The notes under the pieces: generated by a model | Databases searched by the model: none | What the model was told of the DNA's origin: nothing | What the model saw: the letters and a program-made list of their open reading frames with translations, nothing else | Assembly: GCF_004331675.1 (NCBI RefSeq) | Contig: NZ_SJSN01000007.1 | Location: 186,001 to 250,000 of the forward strand | DNA from: Pedobacter frigidisoli | GTDB taxonomy: Bacteria; Bacteroidota; Bacteroidia; Sphingobacteriales; Sphingobacteriaceae | DNA: 64,000 bases | Direction: 5' to 3' | Translations under genes and position numbers: made by a program | Part shown: in pieces, positions 52,976 through 63,929 of the stretch | How the letters are laid out: the number at the start of each line of letters is the position of its first letter | Numbering within the stretch: the first letter of the stretch is position 1

Positions 52976-53902
52976 ATGAAAACCATTTTAACAACAGGCA
53001 GCAACGGTCTATTAGGGCAAAAAATAACAGAAAAAGTTTTAGCAGAGCAAAGAGTAAGTTTGATTGCGACATCAAAAGGTCCAAATCGTTACCCTATTGT
53101 GGATGGTTACGAATATGCCGAATTGGATATACTTAATGCTGATCAAGTAAAATATGTTATTGAGAAATATAGGCCTGATGCCATTATCCATACTGCAGCG
53201 ATGACTAATGTTGATACTGCAGAGGCAAACAAAGAACTTTGCCACCAGCTTAATGTCGATGCCGTACAAACTTTATTATCGCTTTGCGAAGAAAAAAATA
53301 TTCAGCTAATACATTTAAGTACCGACTTTGTTTTCGATGGTGCAGATGGACCTTATAAAGAAGAGGATGCGGTAAACCCAATTAGTTATTATGGAGAATC
53401 AAAAGTATTGGCGGAAGAATTATTAATTAACTCAAATGCGAACTGGGCGATATTAAGAACGATATTGGTTTATGGTATCACGAATGATATGAGCCGAAGT
53501 AACATTGTGCTTTGGGCAAAAGGTGCTTTAGAAAAAGGTTTGCCTATTAATGTAGTAAACGACCAGTGGCGCATGCCAACCCTAGCTGAAGACTTAGCTG
53601 AGGCCTGTATTTTGGCTGTTGAAAAAAATGCACAAGGAATATATCATGTATCGGGCAAAGATTACATGAGTATTGCAGATTTAGTGCGAAAAGTTGCCGA
53701 TTATTGGGTGCTCGATCAATCTATTATTTCGGAGGTAAGCTCTGAAAGTTTGAATCAAACAGCAAAGCGACCAGCAAAAACTGGTTTTGTATTGGATAAA
53801 ACGATAAGAGATTTAAGCTACAATCCGCATAGTTTTGAAGAAGGACTGAAGATTGTTGATGAGCAGATGAAGAAAGTCGGAGGTCCGAAGTCAGGAGTCT
53901 GA
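52976..53902 (+). CDS. RmlD-like NAD(P)-dependent sugar reductase (SDR family)
   Basis: The 308-residue protein has the extended-SDR motif TTGSNGLLGQKI at 6-17, HTAAMTNVDTAE and the active-site YYGESKVLAE, as in dTDP-4-dehydrorhamnose reductase. Its partners RmlA-C are not here, so the substrate may differ. The last codons (about residues 300-308, VGGPKSGV) fall in a P5 repeat (53873-53903), which therefore provides the C-terminal tail and stop. The gene is divergent from atpD. Confidence 0.82.
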   Translation: MKTILTTGSNGLLGQKITEKVLAEQRVSLIATSKGPNRYPIVDGYEYAELDILNADQVKYVIEKYRPDAIIHTAAMTNVDTAEANKELCHQLNVDAVQTLLSLCEEKNIQLIHLSTDFVFDGADGPYKEEDAVNPISYYGESKVLAEELLINSNANWAILRTILVYGITNDMSRSNIVLWAKGALEKGLPINVVNDQWRMPTLAEDLAEACILAVEKNAQGIYHVSGKDYMSIADLVRKVADYWVLDQSIISEVSSESLNQTAKRPAKTGFVLDKTIRDLSYNPHSFEEGLKIVDEQMKKVGGPKSGV

Positions 53903-53903
53903 A
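53873..53903. repeat. P5 repeat at the 3' end of the RmlD-like gene
   Basis: AGTCGGAGGTCCGAAGTC and GGAGTCTGAAG match the P5 family and include the stop codon of the gene. Confidence 0.7.
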
Positions 53904-53948
53904 GTTTCAAAATAATTAAACAATAGAACAATTTAACAATAAACAAAT

Positions 53949-54413
53949 ATGTCTTTACAAATTGGCGATCAAGCCCCAGATTTTAAATTATACAGTTCAG
54001 AATTAACTGAAGTTTCTTTATCAGCTTTCAAAGGTAAAAAAGTAATTATACACTTCTTCCCGATGGCATTTACCGGAACCTGTACAGAACAGTTATGCAC
54101 CATGAGAGATAATTTCAGCTTTTATGAGGGCATTGATGCGCAAGTTTTAGGTATCTCTGTAGATTCTCCTTTCTCTTTAGCTAAATTTAAAGAAGTTCAG
54201 AGCTATCAGTTTCCTTTATTATCTGATTTTAACAAGGAAGTGTCGGCGGCTTATGGCGCTTTTTACGATGAATTTGTATTCGGATTGAAAGGTGTTTCGA
54301 AAAGAGCAGCCTTTGTTATCGATGAAGAAGGAAAAATCGCTTACGCAGAAGTTTTAGAAAATGCAGGTGATTTACCTGATTTCAAAGCGATTAACGATGC
54401 GCTTAAAGCATAA
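53949..54413 (+). CDS. peroxiredoxin (AhpC/TSA, BCP-like)
   Basis: The 154-residue thioredoxin-fold protein has the peroxidatic motif FPMAFTGTCTEQLCTMRD, with Cys in TGTC as the peroxidatic residue and a second Cys six positions later as possible resolving residue. It reduces hydrogen peroxide or organic peroxides at the expense of thioredoxin. No signal peptide is present. It is the only gene between the RmlD-like gene and tRNA-Arg. Confidence 0.88.
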   Translation: MSLQIGDQAPDFKLYSSELTEVSLSAFKGKKVIIHFFPMAFTGTCTEQLCTMRDNFSFYEGIDAQVLGISVDSPFSLAKFKEVQSYQFPLLSDFNKEVSAAYGAFYDEFVFGLKGVSKRAAFVIDEEGKIAYAEVLENAGDLPDFKAINDALKA

Positions 54414-54458
54414 ATATTGGATTGTGCTAAATAGCAAATGATTTTTTTTCAAATTTAA

Positions 54459-54489
54459 TTGCGAAATTAAATCTCAAATCTTACTTTTG
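54459..54489 (+). promoter_or_regulatory. promoter of tRNA-Arg
   Basis: TTG at 54459-54461 and TACTTTTG at 54482-54489 are spaced 20 bases apart, which matches the Bacteroidota consensus. It lies 66 bases upstream of the mature tRNA. Confidence 0.65.
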
Positions 54490-54555
54490 CAGTCCGTTAA
54501 CAAACGGAAATGCACGTAAAAGTAGAATAGATTTATTTTATTTAGCGCATTCTTC

Positions 54556-54629
54556 GCATTTGTAGCTCAATTGGATAGAGCATCTCACTACGGATGAGAA
54601 GGTTTGGGGTTCGAATCCCTACAAGTGCA
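54556..54629 (+). tRNA. tRNA-Arg (anticodon ACG)
   Basis: The 74-base cloverleaf has a 7-bp acceptor stem (GCATTTG with CAAGTGC, one G-U pair), D-stem GCTC/GAGC, anticodon stem TCTCA/TGAGA with loop CTACGGA (ACG), and T-arm with TTCGAAT. The discriminator base is A, and CCA is not encoded. The wobble A would be edited to inosine to read CGN codons. Confidence 0.95.
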
Positions 54630-54640
54630 CAATTTGGATG

Positions 54641-54680
54641 AAGCCTTGTCGCCCCATGGCGGTAAGGCTTTATTAATTTT
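54641..54680 (+). terminator. terminator after tRNA-Arg
   Basis: The stem AAGCCTT / AAGGCTT is extended by CGCC / GGCG, and is followed by TATTAATTTT. It separates the tRNA from adk. Confidence 0.75.
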
Positions 54681-54702
54681 AAAGATAACCTAAACCACGT
54701 TG

Positions 54703-55272
54703 ATGCTTAATTTAGTTCTCTTTGGCCCTCCGGGGGCGGGTAAAGGCACCCAATCCGAAAAATTGATATCAAAATATCAATTAATACACATTTCAACCGG
54801 CGATTTGTTCAGAGCGCATGTAAAGGGAGAAACCAAATTAGGGAAAAAAGTTAGCCAGTTGTTGGCAGATGGCGAGTTAGTGCCTGATGCAATTACAATT
54901 GCAATGCTTGAAGAAGAGGTAGATAAAAATCCCGATGCAAAAGGGTTTGTGTTTGATGGTTTTCCACGTACGGTTCCTCAGGCAGTTGAACTCGATCTAT
55001 TTTTAGAGCGTAAAGGCAGCAAAATTGCTGGTGTTATTGCTTTGGATGTTGATCAGCAGGAATTAACAAAACGCATTGCGGAACGCCATAAAACTAGTGG
55101 ACGACCAGATGATGACGCTGAAAAATTAAAAAAACGTATTTCAGAATACTTCGAAAAAACTATTCATGTGTTACCTTACTATGAGGAACAAGGAAAGTTG
55201 AACAAGGTAAACGGAATCGGAGAAATAGAAACAGTTTATAATGATCTTTGCGCTGTAATCGATCAATACTAA
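54703..55272 (+). CDS. adk: adenylate kinase
   Basis: Adk interconverts AMP, ADP and ATP. The protein (189 residues from ATG 54703) has the P-loop GPPGAGKGTQ, STGDLFRAH, the AMP-site GFPRTVPQA and the LID-region RHKTSGRPDDDAEKL, which is the short, zinc-free type. A TTG at 54700 would add one residue, but the ATG is better. It is followed by a terminator and then obg. Confidence 0.95.
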   Translation: MLNLVLFGPPGAGKGTQSEKLISKYQLIHISTGDLFRAHVKGETKLGKKVSQLLADGELVPDAITIAMLEEEVDKNPDAKGFVFDGFPRTVPQAVELDLFLERKGSKIAGVIALDVDQQELTKRIAERHKTSGRPDDDAEKLKKRISEYFEKTIHVLPYYEEQGKLNKVNGIGEIETVYNDLCAVIDQY

Positions 55273-55289
55273 ATAATAAGAGTTTTTGT

Positions 55290-55326
55290 AAATGGCGGAA
55301 GGAATTTAATTTTTTCCGCCATTTTT
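55290..55326 (+). terminator. terminator between adk and obg
   Basis: AAATGGCGGAA and TTCCGCCATTTTT form an 11-bp stem followed by a T-run. Confidence 0.85.
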
Positions 55327-55344
55327 ATTTAAAGGAAAAATAAT

Positions 55345-56340
55345 ATGTCACAAGGTTCGAATTTCGTAGATTATGTAAAAATTTGTTGCCGCTCTGGTAA
55401 GGGTGGTGCAGGTTCAGCACACTTACACCGCGATATTTTAACTTCTATGGGCGGTCCCGATGGTGGTGATGGCGGTCGTGGCGGCCACATTATTGTTAAG
55501 GGAAGTGTTCATATCTGGACATTGCTACACCTTAAATACCGTAAACACATCATTGCAGAAGATGGTATGGCTGGCGGAAGCTCGCACAAATTTGGTAAGC
55601 AAGGTACCGATGAAATTCTTGAAGTTCCCTTGGGAACCATTGCCAAAGATGCTGAAACAGGAGAAGTTCTTTTTGAAATTACCAAAGATGGCGAAACCAA
55701 AATTTTAACGGCTGGTGGTCGTGGTGGTTTGGGTAATGCACACTTTAAAAACTCTGTACAACAAACCCCTCGTTTCGCACAACCAGGAGAACAAGGACAA
55801 GAGGTTTGGAATATTCTGGAGCTTAAGGTTTTGGCTGATGTAGGTTTGGTAGGCTTTCCGAATGCTGGTAAATCTACTTTGCTTTCTGTAGTTTCTGCAG
55901 CTAAACCAGAAATTGCCGATTATCCTTTTACTACCATCGTTCCCAATCTGGGCATTGTAAGTTATAGAGGTGGAAAATCTTTCGTAATGGCTGATATCCC
56001 CGGGATTATAGAAGGCGCATCGAAAGGAAAAGGATTGGGTTATCGCTTTCTGCGTCACATAGAGCGTAACTCTGTTTTATTGTTTATGGTTCCTGCCGAT
56101 ACAAGCAGAAGTATTAAAGAAGAGTACGAAATTCTGAAAAGTGAATTAGAATCATACAATCCGGAGTTGATGCAAAAGCCACACGTTCTGGCCATCACTA
56201 AATCGGATATGTTAGATGAGGAACTGATGGACGAAATGAAACAAGATTTACCCAATATTCCATCAATATTTATTTCTTCTGTGGCAGAAAAAAATATTTT
56301 GGAGTTAAAGGATATGCTTGTGAAAGCGATTGAAAGCTAG
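55345..56340 (+). CDS. obg: Obg/CgtA GTPase
   Basis: The essential ribosome-assembly GTPase has its glycine-rich Obg domain at 1-160 ([26 protein letters not shown]), the G1 motif [10 protein letters not shown]3 [10 protein letters not shown] and G4 TKSD. At 331 residues it lacks a C-terminal OCT domain, as is common in Bacteroidota. It follows adk after a terminator. Confidence 0.95.
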   Translation: MSQGSNFVDYVKICCRSGKGGAGSAHLHRDILTSMGGPDGGDGGRGGHIIVKGSVHIWTLLHLKYRKHIIAEDGMAGGSSHKFGKQGTDEILEVPLGTIAKDAETGEVLFEITKDGETKILTAGGRGGLGNAHFKNSVQQTPRFAQPGEQGQEVWNILELKVLADVGLVGFPNAGKSTLLSVVSAAKPEIADYPFTTIVPNLGIVSYRGGKSFVMADIPGIIEGASKGKGLGYRFLRHIERNSVLLFMVPADTSRSIKEEYEILKSELESYNPELMQKPHVLAITKSDMLDEELMDEMKQDLPNIPSIFISSVAEKNILELKDMLVKAIES

Positions 56341-56390
56341 TTCAATTTGCAGTTATCAGTTGATATTTTCCAGTCAACCAATTTAGACGT

Positions 56391-57146
56391 TTAACCATTT
56401 TGCGCCCTAAAACTGTCCACTGCTAATCCAATCCATTCTTTAAACAACATTTCCCAAGTGCTTAATGCCGATGCACTAGGAATGATGTAATCGCCGAGAT
56501 CAAATTCGGTACTTCCGCTAAAATTGGTAGGATAATATTCAATCTTGCTTTTCGATTGCTTATCAAAAATCAATTTGGCTCTTGGGATGTGCCAAGCACT
56601 GGTAATCACTAAAATTTTTGCTTTAGGATTTGTTTTATCTATTAATGTTAAACTATAACGGGCATTTTCAATGGTATTTCTACTTCGGGTTTCGATAAGA
56701 ATTGCAGAATCAGGAATGCCAATTAGCTTAAGGTAATCAACAACATTATTAGCTTCCTTTGCTGTAGTATCGATAAGATTTCCATTTCCACCGCTGATTA
56801 ATATTTTAGCTATTTCGCCATTTTTATACAACGATATTGCCTGAAATAATCTATCTCCAGCAGCATTAAATGCAATTTTATTGTTCCGATCATTTAAGCT
56901 GGAAAAACCACCCAACACAATCCCAACATCAAATTTTTGTTCTTTAGGATAATCTGCCTCATAGGCATTAGTAAGCTTTCCAACAATAAAGCCATTAGAA
57001 AAAAGAAATAAAACAGCAAAAGCAGTAACTATTAGTCGCTGCTTTCGCCTTTGATTCTTCGTTAATATTCCCCAAATTATTAAAATGGAAACCCAAATGA
57101 GGGGTTTAATTACGAATAATAATATTTTAGAGAGGATAAAAAACAT
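56391..57146 (-). CDS. YdcF/SanA/ElyC-family membrane protein (DUF218)
   Basis: The 251-residue protein has two N-terminal transmembrane helices (residues 5-25 and 33-55) and a DUF218 domain with the motif GIVLGGFSS, KILISGGNG, and ETRSRNTIENARYS, then ITSAWHIPRAK. E. coli ElyC and SanA act in envelope integrity and peptidoglycan-lipid handling. The exact reaction is unknown. It is convergent with obg. Confidence 0.85.
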   Translation of the reverse strand: MFFILSKILLFVIKPLIWVSILIIWGILTKNQRRKQRLIVTAFAVLFLFSNGFIVGKLTNAYEADYPKEQKFDVGIVLGGFSSLNDRNNKIAFNAAGDRLFQAISLYKNGEIAKILISGGNGNLIDTTAKEANNVVDYLKLIGIPDSAILIETRSRNTIENARYSLTLIDKTNPKAKILVITSAWHIPRAKLIFDKQSKSKIEYYPTNFSGSTEFDLGDYIIPSASALSTWEMLFKEWIGLAVDSFRAQNG

Positions 57147-57259
57147 GAATAGTAATCAACTTTATTTGCCTAATTGATATCCAAAAGTATAACAATTAAG
57201 CGTCTAAATCCGTAAAACTATTCCGTTATTCTAATTTTATGATAAGCAGAAAGCAGGAA

Positions 57260-57625
57260 TTATCCCTGACCTTCCTGCACTTGCACATTTTCGTGTGCAT
57301 GTTCTAAAATATCTTTAATATCCGATTTTGCTTTTTTAGTAACTGTATGTTTAAAATGAGGCACTTCGTGTTCAACAATATCTTCCTCAATTGCTTCTAC
57401 GCCAAATACTTTTTCCTTTAAAAGATTGTATTTATCCTGAAAGCCATAGCGCAAATTTTTTGCTCCACTGGCTATTTTTCCACGCGTTCCTGCACCGCTA
57501 TCTGGCGCAAATAAGATGCTAATTATTGCACCTGCTGCCAAACCAGCAACTAAGCCCAAGGCGATTTGCGCATTATTATTCGATTTATGCGCCAAGTATT
57601 TTCCGATTAACTTTCTGTATTTCAT
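57260..57625 (-). CDS. YtxH-domain protein
   Basis: The 121-residue protein has a single glycine-rich hydrophobic segment (IALGLVAGLAAGAIISILFAP) followed by DSGAGTRGKIASGAK, the YtxH signature, and a charged helical tail. Such proteins are general-stress or envelope-related with no known enzyme activity. It stands alone. Confidence 0.8.
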   Translation of the reverse strand: MKYRKLIGKYLAHKSNNNAQIALGLVAGLAAGAIISILFAPDSGAGTRGKIASGAKNLRYGFQDKYNLLKEKVFGVEAIEEDIVEHEVPHFKHTVTKKAKSDIKDILEHAHENVQVQEGQG

Positions 57626-58027
57626 AACTATGTGTTTTTTATTTCAACAAACGCTATGTTATAATGTTTGAAAATTGTAAATTTTTTTAGTAGCGCAAGT
57701 GCAGTAAAGGTAACAAACCATGTTCCCGCTTTTTGCTTTTACGCTTCGCCTCGTCGTACCTCCTTGCTGCAGGGTAACACTTCAATCGGGGCTAATACAC
57801 AAAAAACAGTTTTTCATTTTAATGGCTTGCAAGGTGCAGAAACATGGTTTCTAAACCTGACAGACGCGAGCACGTAGTGTTAACCCTCGAGGTTAACAAC
57901 GAAGTAAAGCAAATGGCAGGGCTACAGCATCAATGAAATGCTAAACGCCCGTTTTCAAAAAAAAGATTATGATCTTGCTAACTTTTAAAGTTAAAGCATA
58001 ATATTTGGAAAGTTTAATAAGAAAAAG
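57626..58027. other. gene-free stretch with repeat debris
   Basis: Fragments such as CTTCAATCGGGG and ATGGTTTCTAAACCTGA resemble pieces of P6, and the region 57700-57780 is a mixed low-complexity stretch. No gene or RNA could be supported. Confidence 0.45.
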
Positions 58028-58408
58028 ATGGTTAAAGCAACGATAAATAAAGAACATTATGCATGTTCGGTAAGTAATGGGTCGCATGATATTATTGTGG
58101 ATGAGCCCGTAGAACTAGGTGGAACGCACAAAGGATTTGCCCCAAAAGGATTGTTAATGGCTTCCTTGGCATCTTGTGTGGCAATAACTTTAAGGATGTA
58201 TATCGACAGAAAAGGTTGGGAGGTTGATAAAATTGAGGTTGAGGTGAACATTGATACTGAAAATGGCGAAACCATCTTTTTTGAAGAAATTGTTTGTACA
58301 GGAAATTTAACAGCCGAACAAAAAATTAGGCTGGAAGACATTGCTTCCAAATGCCCTGTGAGTAAAATTTTAACAGTTGGGCATGAGGTCCGCTCGAAAG
58401 TTCTGTAG
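58028..58408 (+). CDS. OsmC-family protein
   Basis: The 126-residue protein has the two reactive cysteines of OsmC/Ohr-type peroxidases: Cys in MASLASCVAITLRMY and Cys in DIASKCPVSKIL. It may reduce organic hydroperoxides, though many members have no tested activity. It is monocistronic. Confidence 0.85.
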   Translation: MVKATINKEHYACSVSNGSHDIIVDEPVELGGTHKGFAPKGLLMASLASCVAITLRMYIDRKGWEVDKIEVEVNIDTENGETIFFEEIVCTGNLTAEQKIRLEDIASKCPVSKILTVGHEVRSKVL

Positions 58409-58454
58409 AAGTAAATGGTGCAAAACTCGTGTATGCAATCCTAAAAAGCTTTAA

Positions 58455-58462
58455 TATATTTG
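58455..58462 (+). promoter_or_regulatory. -7 element upstream of the DUF2130 gene
   Basis: TATATTTG matches TAnnTTTG and lies 37 bases before the ATG at 58500. Confidence 0.45.
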
Positions 58463-58499
58463 CGTAAGCCGCAAAGTTTACTGTGGTAAAAAAATATTT

Positions 58500-59750
58500 A
58501 TGGCTACTGAAATTAAATGCCCCAACTGTGCACATGTTTTTCCGATGGAAGAAGCCATGGCCGAAGATTATAAGAAAGAGTTACGTGAAAAAGCGGCCGC
58601 TTATGCTAGACAAAAAGACGAAGAATATCAACGTAAGGTGTTGGTTTTCGAAACAGAAAAACAACAGCAACAGAAAGCTTTTGATGCTAAACTAGTAGAA
58701 GAAAAAAACAAGCTTAAAGGCGACTTAGAAGAAAATCTCCGTAAAAGTATTTCTGCGGATTTTGAAACTAAACTGCAAATGTTAGAGGGAAATGCGAAAG
58801 ATAATGCAGAGAAATTAAAACTTGCCCGGGAAAAAGAACTCGATTTTATGCGTCGCGAAGAGCGAATGAAAGTTAAGGAAGAGGAAATGGAAGTGGCTTT
58901 TCAGCGTAAAATGCAAGAACAAAGAGGAGAGTTGGTGGAGCAAATTCGTAAACAAGAAGCAGAGAAAAACAGCATTAAAGATACCGAGCATCAATTACGT
59001 TTAAAGGAATTAGAAAAGCAACTCGACGACCAGAAAAAACTGGCTGAAGAAATGAAACGTAAAGCGGAGCAAGGTAGCATGCAGTTACAAGGCGAGGTAC
59101 AAGAGCTGATTTTAGAAGAGCTGTTGCGTAGTAATTTCCCTTTCGATTTAATAGAGGAAGTTGGTAAAGGTGTTCGTGGTGCAGATTGCGTTCAAGTGGT
59201 AAGGAACCAGTTTGGGCAGGAGTGTGGCAAAATTATTTATGAAAGCAAACGAACAAAGGATTTTGGCGGAGATTGGATTGAAAAACTGAAAAAAGACATG
59301 CGCAGCATGGGCGTTGATGTAGCGGTAATCGTAAGTCAATGTTACCCGAAAGGAATGGATTGCTTTGGTCAGCGAGATGGGATTTGGATTTGCTCTTTTG
59401 AAGAAGTTAATGCGGTGGCCTTTGTTTTACGCGAAGGTATTTTGCGTTTGGCAAATGCCGTAAAATCGCAAGAAAATCGTGGAGATAAAATGCACATGCT
59501 TTACGATTATTTAACAGGAACTGAATTTTCTGAACAATGGAAAGCCATTCGTGAGGGATTTATGAGTATGAAATTGTCCATCCAACGCGAACGCGATGCA
59601 ATGGAGCGTTTATGGAAAGCTCGTGAAAAGCAGCTTGAAAAGGTGTTGTTAAACGCAACGCATATTCGTGGCTCAATTGAAGGAATTGCAGGGAGTGATA
59701 GCATTCAGTTAAGCTTGACGGATGATGACGAGGCTTTGTTATTGGATTAG
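58500..59750 (+). CDS. DUF2130 coiled-coil protein
   Basis: The 416-residue protein starts with a zinc-ribbon-like CPNCAHVF (one CxxC), followed by a long Glu/Lys/Arg-rich coiled coil (residues 25-195) and the DUF2130 domain (GEVQELILEELLRSNFPFDLIEEVGKGVRGADCVQ, DFGGDWIEKLKKDMR). The C-terminal domain resembles a restriction-endonuclease-like fold (GKIIYESKRTKDFGG). The function is unknown; a nucleic-acid role is possible. Confidence 0.82.
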   Translation: MATEIKCPNCAHVFPMEEAMAEDYKKELREKAAAYARQKDEEYQRKVLVFETEKQQQQKAFDAKLVEEKNKLKGDLEENLRKSISADFETKLQMLEGNAKDNAEKLKLAREKELDFMRREERMKVKEEEMEVAFQRKMQEQRGELVEQIRKQEAEKNSIKDTEHQLRLKELEKQLDDQKKLAEEMKRKAEQGSMQLQGEVQELILEELLRSNFPFDLIEEVGKGVRGADCVQVVRNQFGQECGKIIYESKRTKDFGGDWIEKLKKDMRSMGVDVAVIVSQCYPKGMDCFGQRDGIWICSFEEVNAVAFVLREGILRLANAVKSQENRGDKMHMLYDYLTGTEFSEQWKAIREGFMSMKLSIQRERDAMERLWKAREKQLEKVLLNATHIRGSIEGIAGSDSIQLSLTDDDEALLLD

Positions 59751-59770
59751 AAACAAAGCGCTATAAGTCG

Positions 59771-59851
59771 GTCGTCACCCTGAATTCATTTCAGGGTCTT
59801 AATAACAAGGCGGCTTAGCAAAAAAAATGCTGATGTAAATTCAGCATGACG
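59771..59851. repeat. P10 hairpin pair
   Basis: ACCCTGAA/TTCAGGGT (59777-59797) and ATGCTGA../TTCAGCAT (about 59826-59847) lie between the DUF2130 gene and the GH97 gene. Confidence 0.6.
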
Positions 59852-59873
59852 AGCGAATGAAAAAGAATCATAA

Positions 59874-62024
<2,151 letters not shown>

Positions 62025-62047
62025 TTTTTGGTTTAACCGGAAATTTT

Positions 62048-62152
62048 ATGATAATACTACGTACCCTTTCTATTATTCTAACATTAACACTTACAGTAAT
62101 ATCCGCAAGTGGACAAGCCGATGATGAAAACATCCGACGAAAAATTGGTTAA
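62048..62152 (+). pseudogene. signal-peptide-only remnant of an exported protein gene
   Basis: ATG 62048 opens a 34-residue frame with a typical signal peptide (IILRTLSIILTLTLTVISAS, then GQADDE) that ends after ten further codons at TAA 62150. It starts 23 bases after the GH97 stop codon and looks like the beginning of a second exported protein whose body is lost. It may also be a small secreted peptide. Confidence 0.45.
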
Positions 62153-62491
62153 AGCTACTGTATTCAACGAATACTCAGCTTCGCCTCAGCGCCATTTACA
62201 CCTCATCTTTCCCATGTTCTTCGATTGGTAATACATGCCTTTCTGGAACTTTCCGAGTATTAAATCAATGATTAGCTAGTTAATTCGGAAAAACCTGATT
62301 TTGACATTCTAAAATGTTACAAAACGAATTCCGTAAGCAGCAATAAGTTTTTTTAAATTCGTGTAAATCATCTTTTAGTTTAGGATTTCCCAATCCGATA
62401 CTTCCTATTTCCTATCATCCCATATTAACAATGCTTAATAGTATTTGATTATAAATGCTATGGCAAATTTCTATCTAAAAGGGAATAAAAT
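62153..62491. other. gene-free stretch
   Basis: No reading frame, RNA gene or strong repeat could be supported. It may contain decayed coding sequence of the truncated gene upstream. Confidence 0.4.
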
Positions 62492-62812
62492 ATGGATTTA
62501 TCAAAACTAACCAATACCAAAGTAAAAGGAGCTTTTGAAGCCTGGCAAAGTGGAGATTCGGCAAAATGGCTTTCTCTATTCACCCCAGATGCAAAACTGT
62601 ACGATGATGGCAATCCCCGAGATTTTCACCAGTTTTCTACTCAAACCATCGGGAAAGAAAAATTCACAAGCATCGATCATGTATCTACTGATGGATATGA
62701 AATTACTGGCAACTTTCATTCTCCGCAGTGGGGAGATTTCAAAACCTATTTTAAATTCAATGGGGATGATAATGGAAAATTTAATCGTTTAGATATCGGA
62801 CAAGCAAATTAA
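62492..62812 (+). CDS. NTF2-like (SnoaL-type) protein
   Basis: The 106-residue protein has the cone-shaped NTF2-like fold pattern (VKGAFEAWQSGDSAKWLSLFTPDAKLYDDG, HSPQWGDFKTYFKF). Family members bind or isomerise small hydrophobic ligands. It lies five bases upstream of an esterase gene, so the two probably form one operon. Confidence 0.75.
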   Translation: MDLSKLTNTKVKGAFEAWQSGDSAKWLSLFTPDAKLYDDGNPRDFHQFSTQTIGKEKFTSIDHVSTDGYEITGNFHSPQWGDFKTYFKFNGDDNGKFNRLDIGQAN

Positions 62813-62817
62813 AAACC

Positions 62818-63768
62818 ATGAAATACAAATTTGAATTAGCACCTGAGTTGGTGCCTGTTTTAAAAGCTTACACTAGTCAGCCGGCACCGCCTGAAGGAAC
62901 GCCTTTACAAGAGGTTTTCAGAAACAATTTGAAAATGATGGCTGAGCAAGTCGGCGTAAAATCGACCGACGAGTTAACGGTAGAAAATAAATACTTCACC
63001 AATTCTGACGGCATTGAAACACAACTTCGTGTTTTTACACCGCTAAGTATTGGTTCATCATTACCCTGTATCTTTTGGATGCATGGCGGCGGAACAATGA
63101 GCGGTTTGCCTGAACAAGAAGATTCTACCTTGTACCAAATGGCTTTGGCTATTGGTTGTGTAATCGTTTCAGTAAATTACCGATTAACACCAGAACATCC
63201 TTATCCTGCACCCATTAATGATTGTTACGAGGGATTGGTTTATGTTTCAGAAAACGCATCGCTATTTAATATTAATCCCGATAAAATAGCTGTAGGCGGC
63301 GGCAGTGCAGGCGGTTTACTTTCTACTTCATGTGCATTGTTGGCCAGAAAAAATAACAAACCTAAACTTGTACATCAATCATTAACCTATCCAATGCTCG
63401 ACCATAGAGGCATTACAGAAAGTAGTAAAGAGATTACCAATGTTGGTGTTTGGGATAGAGATATGAACCTTTATGGTTTCAGTTGCTATTTAAAAGATGT
63501 AAAAGATAACATCCCAGATCTTGCAATACCAATTTTGGTTGATGACTTGTCGAATCTTCCTCAGACATTTGTTGCAGTTGGTACAATGGATGTTTTACGC
63601 GATGAAGCCATTGAGTACGCACAAAAATTAGCAGCATCTGGTGTAATTACAGAATTGCATATTTATCCCGGAATGACACATGTTTTCGATGCGCTGGTTC
63701 CTGATTCAAAAGCTGCAAAAGACTTTAATGCTGCCAGGATAAGTGCATTTAAGAGAGCTTTCGAATAG
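62818..63768 (+). CDS. alpha/beta hydrolase, HSL-type esterase
   Basis: The 316-residue protein has the HSL-family oxyanion motif MHGGGTMSG (near residue 85), the nucleophile GGGSAGG with Ser near 160, catalytic Asp in VAVGTMDVLRDEA and His in YPGMTHVFDAL. It has no signal peptide. It hydrolyses short-chain esters or similar substrates. It is followed by a terminator. Confidence 0.88.
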   Translation: MKYKFELAPELVPVLKAYTSQPAPPEGTPLQEVFRNNLKMMAEQVGVKSTDELTVENKYFTNSDGIETQLRVFTPLSIGSSLPCIFWMHGGGTMSGLPEQEDSTLYQMALAIGCVIVSVNYRLTPEHPYPAPINDCYEGLVYVSENASLFNINPDKIAVGGGSAGGLLSTSCALLARKNNKPKLVHQSLTYPMLDHRGITESSKEITNVGVWDRDMNLYGFSCYLKDVKDNIPDLAIPILVDDLSNLPQTFVAVGTMDVLRDEAIEYAQKLAASGVITELHIYPGMTHVFDALVPDSKAAKDFNAARISAFKRAFE

Positions 63769-63796
63769 CAGTATTTCTCTTAAATTTCAGTACATA

Positions 63797-63827
63797 AAAC
63801 CATTCTAAAATTCTGAATGGTTTTTTT
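63797..63827 (+). terminator. terminator after the esterase gene
   Basis: AAACCATTC and GAATGGTTT pair around a nine-base loop and are followed by seven Ts. Confidence 0.85.
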
Positions 63828-63929
63828 ATGTTCATCAAATTTTTATTCTTAGAATCTGTAATTATTTAACAATTGTAAAATAGTTAGTTGGCTTTATAAT
63901 TATGCTTAAATTGCATTACTTTCGCTAAT

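Noticed and set aside
57668..57877. Open frame of 69 codons on the plus strand
   Set aside because: Low-complexity intergenic sequence with repeat debris, no start-site signal and no recognisable protein pattern.
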